Assembly (NCBI GenBank): GCA_903835235.1 | Contig: CAILMF010000055.1 | Location: 1-64,000, forward strand | Direction of reading: 5' to 3' | DNA from: an uncultured Rhodospirillales bacterium | Lineage (GTDB): Bacteria; Pseudomonadota; Alphaproteobacteria; Acetobacterales; Acetobacteraceae | Length of the DNA: 64,000 bases | Part shown: positions 24,844 through 32,920 of the stretch, in pieces | How positions within the stretch are numbered: position 1 is the stretch's first letter | Layout of the letters: every line of letters begins with the position of its first letter | Translations under genes and position numbers: made by a program | The notes under the pieces: model-generated | What the model was told of the DNA's origin: nothing | Database searches by the model: none | The model's input: the letters and a program-made list of their open reading frames with translations, nothing else

Positions 24844-25838
24844 TACTGCACCGCTGCCAGCGCGTCGCGGATCACGTCCGCGCCGATCTGGCCGCGGAAG
24901 CTTTCGTACATCGGCAGCACGCCGCGGCGGAAGGCGGCCTTGTCCGGCACTTCGTTGACCTGCATGCCGTGCCCCCGCAGGCTGGCGAGGAAGGTGCCCT
25001 GCGCGGTGGCGTTGAACCGGCGCTGCGCCTGGGTGGCCTCGGCGCCCGCCGCGATGACCGCCGCCTTCAGCGGGGGCGCCAGCCGGTCCAGGCTGCGCTT
25101 GGAGATGAGCAGGCCGATCATGCTGTAGATATGCCCGGTCAGGGACAGGTACTTGGTGACCTCGTACAGCTTGTTCTGGTCGATGATGCCGAGCGGCACT
25201 TCCAGCCCATCTATCGCGCCCTGCTGCACCGCGGAGAAGGTTTCGCCCCAGGCCATCGGCACGGCATTGCCGCCCAGGCTGCGGTACATCTCGATGTAGA
25301 TGGGGCTTTGCAGCACGCGGAACTTGATGCCGCGCAGGTCCTCCGGCTTCGCCACCGGGCGGACGTTGTTGATCATGTGGCGGAAGCCGCCCTCCATGTA
25401 CCCCAGCGGCACGATGCCCTTGGCTTCCAGCTTCTCCCGCAGCAGGTTGCCGACATTGCCGTCCAGCACGCGCTGGGCCTGGGCCTCGCTGCTGTACAGG
25501 AAGGGCATGTCGTTCACCTGGAAGGCCTGCTCGACCTGCGCGATGACGGCGTTGGTGATCACCCCCATGTCCACGGTGCCGAGCCGCATGCCATCCACCA
25601 GCGGGCGTTCGTCGCCGATGGCGCGGTTGGGGAACATCTGCACGTCGATGGCGTCGCCGACCTTGGCGGCCAGCGCCTTCTGGAATTCGCGGGCGCCGAC
25701 GGCATAGGGGTCGGTCGCGCCGTCGCCGCTGGTCCAGCCGATGCGCAGGACGGGCTTGGCCTGCGCCCGCAGCACGGCGGGGGCCATGGTGGCGGCAAGG
25801 GTGGCGGCCGCAAGGCCGCGGCGGGTCAGGCTGGTCAT
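24843..25838 (-). CDS. TRAP transporter substrate-binding receptor (DctP-type)
   Basis: 331 residues; ATG 25838 behind GGAGGAAGACGCC. It has a signal peptide with a twin-arginine-like RR (MTSLTRRGLAAATLAAT..RAQA). The mature protein has DctP features: GAREFQKALAAKVGDAIDVQ, a central GIKFRVLQSPIYIEMYRSLG with the arginine that pairs with a substrate carboxylate, and MAWGETFSAVQQGAIDGLEV. It captures a carboxylated solute in the periplasm for the DctQM permease. Substrate not predictable. Confidence 0.92.
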   Translation of the reverse strand: MTSLTRRGLAAATLAATMAPAVLRAQAKPVLRIGWTSGDGATDPYAVGAREFQKALAAKVGDAIDVQMFPNRAIGDERPLVDGMRLGTVDMGVITNAVIAQVEQAFQVNDMPFLYSSEAQAQRVLDGNVGNLLREKLEAKGIVPLGYMEGGFRHMINNVRPVAKPEDLRGIKFRVLQSPIYIEMYRSLGGNAVPMAWGETFSAVQQGAIDGLEVPLGIIDQNKLYEVTKYLSLTGHIYSMIGLLISKRSLDRLAPPLKAAVIAAGAEATQAQRRFNATAQGTFLASLRGHGMQVNEVPDKAAFRRGVLPMYESFRGQIGADVIRDALAAVQ

Positions 25839-25947
25839 GGCGTCTTCCTCCGGTTTGGCCCGATGATAGAGGCTCTGCCAGTCTGAACAAGCGGCCAGGG
25901 CATGGCCGGGCAGGCTGTCAGGCGCTTCCGTCGGCGCCTGACGGACT

Positions 25948-26673
25948 TTACTGAAACGCAAACAGCCGGCCGAAGCCCGGGATGTTGTCGGCCAGGCCCA
26001 GCAGCCGGGCGGCGTGCCAGGCCATCACCTGGTTGCTGGTCAGCACCGGCATGCCGAGTTCGGCCTCCAGCCCGGCGATCAGCCCGGCGCTGCGGATGGC
26101 CGTGCAGCTGATGAAGCAGAGATCCGCCCCCGGGGCCGCGGCGGCGGCCTGGCGGGCCTGGGCGGCGATCTCGGCAGGCGGGATCTGCGCCATGGTGGCA
26201 TTGCCATTCACCCCCAGGCAGGACCCGCCGAGGGTGCTGACGCCATGGCTGGCCAGGAAGCCGATCTCGCGCTCATGCACCGGCTGGATATAGGGCGTGA
26301 CCAGCAGCACGCGCCGCGCGCCGAACCGGCTGAGCGCGGCCAGGATGCCATCGGCCGTGGCGCAGGCGGGCAGTCCGGCGGCGGCTTCGATGCGCTGGCG
26401 GATGCTCTCGGCCATCTCGGGCGCGAAGGTGGAGACGGCGGTGCAGTGGAAGCCGATCAACGCCGGCTTGGCATCGGCCAGCAGGCGGGTGGCGGCTTCC
26501 AGCCCGGTGGCCATGGCAAGCAACTCGGCCTCGCTGCTGCCGCGCAGTTCCAGCCGGGTGACCAGGCCGACGACACCGGGCGGCAGCATGGCGTGCAGTT
26601 CCGGCTCGGCCACCGAGTTGCCGGAAGGGACGAGGAAGCCGATGCGGCCGCGGTCGCCGTAATTGATCGGCAT
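25948..26673 (-). CDS. Asp/Glu racemase-superfamily enzyme (maleate isomerase / arylmalonate decarboxylase type)
   Basis: 241 residues, ATG 26673 overlapping the upstream stop (ATGA). The N-terminus RIGFLVPSGNSVAEPELHAM and the two cysteines in IGFHCTAVSTF and LCFISCTAIRSAG mark the cysteine-based family containing maleate cis-trans isomerase and arylmalonate decarboxylase. Coupling to a NMT1/THI5-like binding protein and a GntR remnant suggests aromatic or N-heterocycle-derived acid catabolism, in which maleate is an intermediate (inference). Confidence 0.82.
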   Translation of the reverse strand: MPINYGDRGRIGFLVPSGNSVAEPELHAMLPPGVVGLVTRLELRGSSEAELLAMATGLEAATRLLADAKPALIGFHCTAVSTFAPEMAESIRQRIEAAAGLPACATADGILAALSRFGARRVLLVTPYIQPVHEREIGFLASHGVSTLGGSCLGVNGNATMAQIPPAEIAAQARQAAAAAPGADLCFISCTAIRSAGLIAGLEAELGMPVLTSNQVMAWHAARLLGLADNIPGFGRLFAFQ

Positions 26674-27572
26674 CACAGCGAGGCCCGGGCGGCGGCGAGC
26701 CAGGAACGGTCGATGTAGTCGGCGGCCAGGCGCGGCCGTGCCGGCAGGTCGCGGATCAGCGCGCTGGTGTCGATCAAGGCCTGCACGCCGGCGGCGCTGG
26801 CCTCGCCATCGGCGGGGAAGATGCCGTCGCGCACATAGTCCGCCCAGGCGCGGTCGGCGTATTTCTGCGCGATGCCGCTTTCCTGCATGGCGATGCGGCT
26901 GGCGGTTGCCTGGTCGGCCTGGAAGCGCGAGTGGGCGCGCAGGAAGGCGCGGCAGAAGCGCAGCATCACGTCGCGGTTGGCGTCGGCCCAGCCGGCATCG
27001 ACATCCAGGCTGGTGAACTGGAAGTCCGGCACCTCGTCGCGCGGATTGCCCAGGCTGACGAAGCCTTCGTCCAGCGCGATGTGGTCCAGTGGCGCGCCCT
27101 GCAGCCCGGCGTCGATCTCGCCGCTGCGCAGCATGTCCCATCGCGCCAGGATCGGCCCGCAGGGCACCAGCGTGTAGTCCTCGGGCCAGCGCAGCCCGCG
27201 CGCCGCCAGCAGTTTGATGATCAGCGAGGAGGAGCCGGCCCGCAGCGAGGAGACGCCGATGCGCTTGCCGCGCAGGTCGGCATAGCCGGCAATGCCGGGG
27301 CGGGCGATGAAGGAGAAGGGCAGCTTGTTGACGTTGCCGCCGATGATGCGCTGCCGGCCGCCGGCCTCGGCGTCCAGGATGACATGTTCCGTCACGCCAT
27401 AGGCCAGTTGCGCGCGGCCATCGCGCAGCCGGTCGTTCACCTCCTCGATCCCCTCGATGTGGTCGATGGTGACGGCCAGGCCCTCGGCGGCAAACAGCCC
27501 GGCGTGCAGGGCGATCCAGGCCGGCAGGTTGAAATAATTGCGTGAGACAACGGCGAAGGTCAGCGGCTGCAT
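26673..27572 (-). CDS. NMT1/THI5-like substrate-binding protein
   Basis: 299 residues from ATG 27572; a GTG at 27596 would add eight. The type 2 periplasmic-binding fold is recognisable: VVSRNYFNLPAWIALHAGLF, GLAVTIDHIEGIEEVNDRL, LRGKRIGVSSLRAGSSS, and GEIDAGLQGAPLDHIALDEG. No signal peptide is evident, so it may act in the cytoplasm as a ligand-binding or THI5-like protein rather than as a classical ABC receptor; no ABC permease or ATPase is nearby. It is the first gene of a two-gene operon with the racemase-family enzyme. Confidence 0.75.
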   Translation of the reverse strand: MQPLTFAVVSRNYFNLPAWIALHAGLFAAEGLAVTIDHIEGIEEVNDRLRDGRAQLAYGVTEHVILDAEAGGRQRIIGGNVNKLPFSFIARPGIAGYADLRGKRIGVSSLRAGSSSLIIKLLAARGLRWPEDYTLVPCGPILARWDMLRSGEIDAGLQGAPLDHIALDEGFVSLGNPRDEVPDFQFTSLDVDAGWADANRDVMLRFCRAFLRAHSRFQADQATASRIAMQESGIAQKYADRAWADYVRDGIFPADGEASAAGVQALIDTSALIRDLPARPRLAADYIDRSWLAAARASL

Positions 27573-27870
27573 GGCGGGTTCCGGGACGATTTCCACCGGT
27601 TCAGCCCAGCCGGGCCGGGCTTGTCAAATTCCCGGATGGCGAAGCCGGGCGGGGCGGCGATGCCCAGACTGGTGGGTCGGCAACCGCCATCCGCGCGCCA
27701 CTGGCCAGCGGCAGCGCCCGGCGTCTCCAACGTGCCGGCACCCTCCAGCCGAGACGCGTGCCGCCGCAGCGCCTCAAGGTGCGAGCGCCAGCGGACCCAA
27801 TCGGCGCCGCGGCGTTGGTGGCGCTTGGACGGCCGGTGAGAGATTGACCAGTCGAGAGGTGGCGCGCTGT
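27573..27870. other. Intergenic region between the NMT1-like gene and the GntR remnant
   Basis: About 300 nt of GC-rich sequence between divergently oriented genes. I see no convincing gene. It should contain the promoter of the minus-strand operon. A TTGACC at 27844-27849 on the plus strand could be a -35 element, but no good -10 follows. Confidence 0.4.
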
Positions 27871-27894
27871 CGGAACTCTGAATTCAGAGTTCCG
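27871..27894. promoter_or_regulatory. Perfect 24-bp palindrome directly before the GntR start
   Basis: The half-site cggaactctgaa is followed exactly by its reverse complement ttcagagttccg, with no spacer. The palindrome ends two bases before ATG 27897 of the truncated GntR gene and faces the divergent NMT1/racemase operon. This position and perfect dyad fit a GntR-type operator for autorepression or control of the divergent operon. A transcriptional hairpin is the alternative, but there is no T tract. Confidence 0.55.
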
Positions 27895-27896
27895 AT

Positions 27897-28088
27897 ATGG
27901 TCCTGCAAACCGCCCCCTCCCTGACCGAGCAGGTCTACGACGCGATCGTGGACGAGATTTCCGATGGCCGCCTGGCGCCGGGGATGCACCTGGTGCAGGA
28001 GCAATTGGCCCGGCGCCTCGGCGTTTCGCGCCAGCCGGTGCAGCAGGCCATGGCCCGGCTGTTCCTGCCGGCGGAGCGGAGCGGCTGA
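27897..28088 (+). pseudogene. GntR-family regulator, truncated to its DNA-binding domain
   Basis: 63 residues. SLTEQVYDAIVDEISDGRLA followed by PGMHLVQEQLARRLGVSRQP and VQQAMARL is the winged helix-turn-helix of a FadR/FCD-type GntR protein. The reading frame then departs (FLPAERSG) and stops, so the whole effector-binding domain is missing; normal length is about 220-240 residues. The downstream 400 nt is decayed sequence with no sign of the missing domain. The remaining HTH might still be expressed. Confidence 0.75.
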
Positions 28089-28478
28089 ACGATGACGATG
28101 GGCTGAGCGGGGCTGAACCCCGGCATGGCGCTCAGGCTGCCCAACCCATTCTGCACGGCGCCGTAGCGTTCGGCGCAGAGTTGGACGTGCAGTGCCAGGT
28201 CCTCGCGCTCGCGCGCATGCGACTAGCCCCGCCATCCAGCGCCGCATCGGGTAGCGGCGCCGCCAGGTCCTCGCGCTCGCGCGCATGCGACTAGCCGATG
28301 CTCATGGCTGTGCCCGGTTTGGTCAGCGCAGCCAGCCGCAGCGCAGGGGAGCGGGTCGCGGGCGAAGGGCGGTGGGGCCATGGCGCCCCCTGGTTTTTCG
28401 GCAGCGCAAAGCTGGTTCACCAGCACGGGAGCATCGGCCACCTCATTCGGAGGTCTGGTCGAGCAGGTTGCGGAAAGG
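28089..28478. other. Decayed, non-coding-looking region
   Basis: About 390 nt with no convincing gene on either strand. It contains the 35-nt direct repeat listed separately. It lies between two gene fragments (GntR 3' loss, transposase tail), consistent with deletion after mobile-element activity. Confidence 0.5.
28194..28296 (+). repeat. 35-nt exact direct repeat
   Basis: The same 35 bases occur at 28194-28228 and 28262-28296 (68-nt period), starting gccaggtcctcgcgctcg and ending gcatgcgactagcc. A local duplication, possibly a footprint of mobile-element activity. No coding function is apparent. Confidence 0.75.
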
Positions 28479-28802
28479 CTACGCGCGTCTGGCGGTGAAG
28501 GTGGTTTCGTCGCCGTTGTCGAAGCGGATTTCACCGGAGATGGTGCCATCGTCTTCGACCTCAGCGTCGCCATCGCCGCTGAGGTGCTCCCCTTCGTCGC
28601 TGCCCTCCCAGGTGAAGTGCATGCTGCGGCTGCCCCAATGGCAGTCCAGCGTCGCCTGAAGGGCACCGAATCCCATCTCGCCGCCGCCATCGGCGTCGAA
28701 CCGGATGAAGCCATGTCCGAGCAGGTCGATGTGGGCGGCGTCCCAGAGGTCCATGCCGGTGATGCGCCATTTGCCAAGCAGCGGGTTGTGCTCGGCGGTC
28801 AT
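28479..28802 (-). CDS. Small acidic conserved protein (unknown function)
   Basis: 107 residues from ATG 28802. The sequence opens HNPLLGKWRITGMDLWDAAH and continues GHGFIRFDADGGGEMGFGAL, FTWEGSDEGEHLSGDGDAEV, DDGTISGEIRFDNGDE. It looks like a beta-sandwich/lipocalin-like small protein rich in Trp, Gly and Asp. I recognise the pattern as a widespread hypothetical family without assigned function. Its ATG overlaps the stop of a transposase tail immediately upstream, so it may be expressed from sequence brought by that element. Confidence 0.65.
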   Translation of the reverse strand: MTAEHNPLLGKWRITGMDLWDAAHIDLLGHGFIRFDADGGGEMGFGALQATLDCHWGSRSMHFTWEGSDEGEHLSGDGDAEVEDDGTISGEIRFDNGDETTFTARRA

Positions 28803-28935
28803 GCCGCTGCGCTGCCGAGCAGCCTTGGCAGGCGGACCAGGTTGTAGGCGGCCATGGCGAAGGTGAACAGCCAGCCGACCTTGGCCGGGCCTTGGTGCCG
28901 GGCCTTGCGCAGCCCGGGCCCGTGCGGAACAGCCT
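28799..28935 (-). pseudogene. Transposase C-terminal fragment
   Basis: In the third minus-strand frame the sequence reads GLRKARHQGPAKVGWLFTFA then MAAYNLVRLPRLLGSAAA and a stop. This ending (VGWxFTxxxAAYNLVRLPKLL) is typical of IS4/IS5/IS1182-type transposases. Only about 40 residues remain, with nothing recognisable upstream. The TGA overlaps the ATG of the next minus-strand gene. Confidence 0.65.
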
Positions 28936-29057
28936 GGCATTGAGAATACAGCACAAAATCCGACCGCATTGCTTCAGTGTGATCGGATGGTGCTGCAATG
29001 GGGGCGCTGACACATCCGGTGTTGAGGCTACCGAAACATGCAGGGCGCCGCCCATTT

Positions 29058-29141
29058 AGAGCACGCTGCTTCCAGGTGGACGCAGCGTGCTCTCGCTGTT
29101 GTTTGAGCGGCTGACAGACGCCGCCGGTGATTCCACCGGCG
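29058..29141. terminator. Two hairpins downstream of rne
   Basis: A 12-bp perfect stem (agagcacgctgc at 29058-29069 / gcagcgtgctct at 29082-29093) and an 8-bp stem with attc loop (cgccggtg at 29122-29129 / caccggcg at 29134-29141). Both lie just past the rne stop at 29161 on the minus strand. They probably end or protect the rne transcript. The attc loop is the same as in palindromic units A and B. Confidence 0.5.
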
Positions 29142-29160
29142 AAGATCCGACCCTAAGGCG

Positions 29161-32100
29161 TCAGCGCTTCCACCAGCCGCGCTTCTTCGGCGCGTCGGGT
29201 GGCAGTTCCTCCAGCAGCTTCGGCTGGATCACGGTGCCCTGCACCGGTTCCGCCACCGGCGCCGGGGCGACGGCCACGGGTTCCGGTGCGGGCGCGGGTT
29301 CCGGCACCGGCTCGGGCGCCGCCACGGGGGCGGGTTCCGGCGCGGCGACAACCTCGGCTACCGGCTCCGGCGCAGCAGCCACCGGCACAGGCACCGCTGG
29401 CACAGGCACCACTGGCGCGGGAGCCGCTTCAACCGGGGGCGCGGCTTCGGCAATCGGCTTCGGCGTCGGCGCAACCTCGGCAACCGGTTCCGGCGCGGCT
29501 TCCACCACCGGCTGCGGCACCTGGCGATAGGGCCGCGTGGCAGCCTCCTCGGCGGCGCGCTCGGCGGCTTCCATCGCGGCGAAGATGTCGTCCACCTGGC
29601 CGGCGAAGGGGTCGGCCGGGGTCGGCCCCTGGTAGCGCGGCTGGGGCGCCGGGCGAGGCTGGCGCGGGGCAGGGGCGGGCGCCGCTGCCTGGGCATGGTC
29701 GGCCTCGGCCTCGGGCGCCTCCTCCTCGGCGGTGGTGCCCTCGGTGCCGGGGGCCCCATCCTCGCGGCGGCCACGGCCACCACGACGGCCGCGGCGGCGA
29801 CGGCCGCGGCTGTCCCGGCCTTCGCCATCGGCTTCGGCGGGCGCGGCCTCGGCGGCTTCGGCCGCGGCGATCAGTTCGGCCTCCAGCGGGTCATGCGGCT
29901 CGGCGGCGGCTTCGGCTTCCTCGGCTTCGCTCTCGCTCTCGCCTTCAGCGTCGTGCTCGCCTTCGCCCTCACCCTCGGCAGCGCCGTTCAACGGGCTGCC
30001 ATCCTCGCGCTTGCCACCACGGCGGCGGCGGCGACGCTTGCGGCGGCGGCCTTCGGCCTCGGCTTCCGCCGCGGCGGCAGCTTCGGCACCTTCCGGCGGC
30101 GCGGCAGCGCTGGCACGGCCATTGGCGCGGGCCGGGGCGGCTTCCACCTCCTCCGGCTCATCCTCGGCTTCCAGCTCCGGCAGGTCGTCCTCGGCCTCCA
30201 CTTCCGGCGCGTAGTCCATGCGCAGGGCGTGGCGCTCCTCCACCGGCCGGTTGGGGTCGGCGGCGCGCACGCGGTCGATCCGCAGCGCCGGCGCCAGCAG
30301 CGTGTCATCGGGCTCGAACAGCACGGCCATGCCGAAGCGGGCTTCGATATGTGCCAGCTTCTCGCGCTTGCGGTTCAGCAGGTACAGCGCCACCGAGCTG
30401 TGGACATGCACCAGAATCTCGGCGGCGCGGCGCTTGCCGCCTTCCTCCTCGATCGCGCGCAGCACGTGCAGCGCGCTGTTCTCGATGCTGCGGACCTGGC
30501 CACGGCCCTGGCAATGCGGGCAGGTGACGAAGGTGGTCTCCGCCAGGCTCGGGCGAAGCCGCTGGCGCGACATCTCCAGCAGGCCGAAATGGCTGATGCG
30601 GCCGAGCTGGATGCGCGCGCGGTCATGCCGCAGCGCCTCCTTCATCCGGCGCTCGACCATGGCGTCGTTGCGGTTCGACTCCATGTCGATGAAGTCGACC
30701 ACGATCAGGCCGGCCAGGTCGCGCAGGCGCAGCTGGCGGCCGATCTCGTCGGCGGCCTCCAGGTTGGTGCGCAGCGCGGTGTCCTCGATGTGGCGCTCAC
30801 GGGTGGAACGCCCGGAGTTCACGTCGATGGCGACCAGCGCCTCGGTCTGGTTGATGACCAGGTAGCCGCCGGACTTCAGCTGCACCGTCGGCGAATGCAT
30901 CGCGTCCAGCTGCGCTTCCACCTGGTGGCGGGCAAACAGCGGCATGGCGGGGTCGCGGTAGAGCTGGATCTTGCGGACATGCTGCGGCATCAGCATGCGC
31001 ATGAACTCGCGCGCATCCTTGTAGGCCAGCTCGCCGTCGACGTGGATTTCCTCGACATCGCGCGAGAAGGTGTCGCGGATGCTGCGCTTGATGAGGTCGG
31101 CTTCCTCATAGATCAGCGCCGGGGCGGCGGACTGCATCGTCCGCTCGCGGATATTGTCCCACAGCCGCAGCAGGTATTCGCAGTCGCGGCGGATTTCCGG
31201 CTTGGGGCGCTGGGCGCCGGCGGTGCGGACGATGATGCTCATGCCCTGCGGCAGGTGCAGCTCGTCGATCACCTCGCGCAGGCGCTTGCGGTCGGTGCCG
31301 GAGGTGATCTTGCGGGAGACGCCGCCACCACGCGGGCTGTTCGGCATCAGCACGGAGAACCGGCCGGCCATGGAGATGTAGGTGGTCAGCGCGGCGCCCT
31401 TGGAGCCGCGCTCCTCCTTCACCACCTGCACCAGCATGATCTGGCGGCGGCGGATGACTTCCTGGATCTTGTAGTGGCGCAGGAAGCGGGGGGGGATGCG
31501 GCGCTCGCTGCGGCCTTCGCCGTCGCTTTCCTCGGGGCCTTCGCCGCCGATGGTCTCGGGCGGCGGGGCCTCCTCCTCCTCATGCTCGTCATGGTCGTCG
31601 CCGCCATCCTCGGCTTCCGCCGCGGCCGGCTCGGCCAGGATCTCGTCCTGGCTGGCTTCGATCGTGTCGTGGCCATTGGCGGGCACCGCCTCGGCCACGG
31701 CCTGTTCGGCCGCCAGGTGCAGCGGCTGCGCCTCGGCCGCGGATTCCGGCAAAGGCGTTGTATCGGCGGCGGGCTCGGCCGTGGCGGCTTCGGCGGCAAC
31801 AGCTTCGGCCGGCAGCGCCTCGGCGGCCGTCTCGCTGGTCACCTCGTCGCCGGGCAGGCCGGCCGGCAGCACCGGCTCGGCGCTGGTATCGGCCGCCGAT
31901 TCGATCGAAGCGGTGGCGAAGTCGGGCTCGGCCGTGGCGGCTTCGCCCGGTTCGTCCGGGACGCTGATCTGCTGCCGGGCCGCGTAGTCGGCGCCGACGT
32001 CATCCTCGTCCTCATCCTCGTCGTCGCGGGCGTCGGCGGCCTGCATCTCCAGCAGGCGCTGCCGGTCCGCGACCGGGATCTGGTAGTAGTCGGGGTGGAT

Positions 32101-32319
32101 TTCGCTGAAGGCCAGGAAGCCATGGCGGTTGCCGCCATACTCCACGAAGGCGGCCTGCAGGCTGGGCTCCACCCGAACCACCTTGGCCAGGTAGATATTG
32201 CCCTTCAGGGGCAATCGGTTGGCGGCCTCGAGGTCGAACTCCTCAAGTCGGTTGCCATCCAGCACCACCACGCGAGTTTCCTCGTTGTGGGATGCGTCGA
32301 TCAACATACGCTTGGTCAT
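29161..32319 (-). CDS. rne: Ribonuclease E/G
   Basis: 1,052 residues from ATG 32319. It cleaves single-stranded 5'-monophosphate RNA and organises the degradosome. The S1 domain (from residue 36, GNIYLAKVVRVEPSLQAAFV) is interrupted by a long acidic insertion (about residues 95-275) before resuming at LRHYKIQEVIRRRQIMLVQV. Catalytic aspartates are in VAIDVNSG (D499) and VVDFIDM (D542), and the zinc link is CPHCQG near 600. The C-terminal 350 residues are disordered, with RRRKRRRRRRGGKR and RRRGRRGGRGRR RNA-binding stretches and a Pro/Ala/Val-rich tail ending KKRGWWKR. The acidic insertion is usual for alphaproteobacterial RNase E. The gene is divergent from amidase-mrcA, the common alphaproteobacterial order. 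Confidence 0.96.
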   Translation of the reverse strand: MTKRMLIDASHNEETRVVVLDGNRLEEFDLEAANRLPLKGNIYLAKVVRVEPSLQAAFVEYGGNRHGFLAFSEIHPDYYQIPVADRQRLLEMQAADARDDEDEDEDDVGADYAARQQISVPDEPGEAATAEPDFATASIESAADTSAEPVLPAGLPGDEVTSETAAEALPAEAVAAEAATAEPAADTTPLPESAAEAQPLHLAAEQAVAEAVPANGHDTIEASQDEILAEPAAAEAEDGGDDHDEHEEEEAPPPETIGGEGPEESDGEGRSERRIPPRFLRHYKIQEVIRRRQIMLVQVVKEERGSKGAALTTYISMAGRFSVLMPNSPRGGGVSRKITSGTDRKRLREVIDELHLPQGMSIIVRTAGAQRPKPEIRRDCEYLLRLWDNIRERTMQSAAPALIYEEADLIKRSIRDTFSRDVEEIHVDGELAYKDAREFMRMLMPQHVRKIQLYRDPAMPLFARHQVEAQLDAMHSPTVQLKSGGYLVINQTEALVAIDVNSGRSTRERHIEDTALRTNLEAADEIGRQLRLRDLAGLIVVDFIDMESNRNDAMVERRMKEALRHDRARIQLGRISHFGLLEMSRQRLRPSLAETTFVTCPHCQGRGQVRSIENSALHVLRAIEEEGGKRRAAEILVHVHSSVALYLLNRKREKLAHIEARFGMAVLFEPDDTLLAPALRIDRVRAADPNRPVEERHALRMDYAPEVEAEDDLPELEAEDEPEEVEAAPARANGRASAAAPPEGAEAAAAAEAEAEGRRRKRRRRRRGGKREDGSPLNGAAEGEGEGEHDAEGESESEAEEAEAAAEPHDPLEAELIAAAEAAEAAPAEADGEGRDSRGRRRRGRRGGRGRREDGAPGTEGTTAEEEAPEAEADHAQAAAPAPAPRQPRPAPQPRYQGPTPADPFAGQVDDIFAAMEAAERAAEEAATRPYRQVPQPVVEAAPEPVAEVAPTPKPIAEAAPPVEAAPAPVVPVPAVPVPVAAAPEPVAEVVAAPEPAPVAAPEPVPEPAPAPEPVAVAPAPVAEPVQGTVIQPKLLEELPPDAPKKRGWWKR

Positions 32320-32920
32320 CGAAGCATTGGCTCCGCGCCGCGGCGCGAACGGGCGCGCCTGCGGCGAAAACGCGTGGCATGGGCCGAGAGCGGGCAGCGC
32401 GGCACCGTAAGGCGGCGATCCGTCCTGCTCTCGTCGGGGCGCCTGTGCCGCATCGCGCGCACGGCGCACCCTGGGTGCATGCCCCAACCGGCCCGGCAGC
32501 CAGGCTGCGGGCAGGGCGACGTTCCGTCACGCTGCAACCGGGCTACCCACCTGGGATTCAGGGGCGGGTGAGCCTAATGGTCCGTGGCGCGTCCGGTCCC
32601 GCAATGGCGAAGGGGGGCAATCCGGTCGGGCCTGGCGAAGCGTGGTGCCGATGACGACACCCATGCCAGGCTCTGCCGCCGAAGGCCCCGCCGGCCCTCG
32701 GGCCGAAACGGGGCGATCGCCCTGAACCTCCACCGGCAGCGGGCGCCGCCGGGGCAGAACACCATACGCCCGCCTTGCGGATTTCCACAAGACAATCCGC
32801 TGGCTGGCGATTGTGGCTGAAGCAGTTCCTCAACTTTGCGTGGTAAGCCTGTGCAGCGGCGTGATAAGCAGGCCGCGGTTGCCTCGGGGGAGGTGGCCAG
32901 CAGGGGAATTTGTCCAGGCC
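32320..32920. other. rne / amidase divergent intergenic region
   Basis: About 600 nt with no convincing gene on either strand. RNase E mRNAs commonly have long 5' leaders used for autoregulation, so much of this is probably the rne leader plus two divergent promoters (established for E. coli rne, inferred here). No structured RNA motif was recognised by eye. Confidence 0.4.

Noticed and set aside
29695-32571. 958-residue plus-strand open frame opposite rne
   Set aside because: It is the antisense shadow of a clear RNase E with all catalytic motifs. The translation is alanine/glycine/histidine-rich and matches no family.
32527-32790. Minus-strand frame of 87 codons upstream of rne
   Set aside because: No RBS and no recognisable domain; it more likely belongs to the rne leader region.
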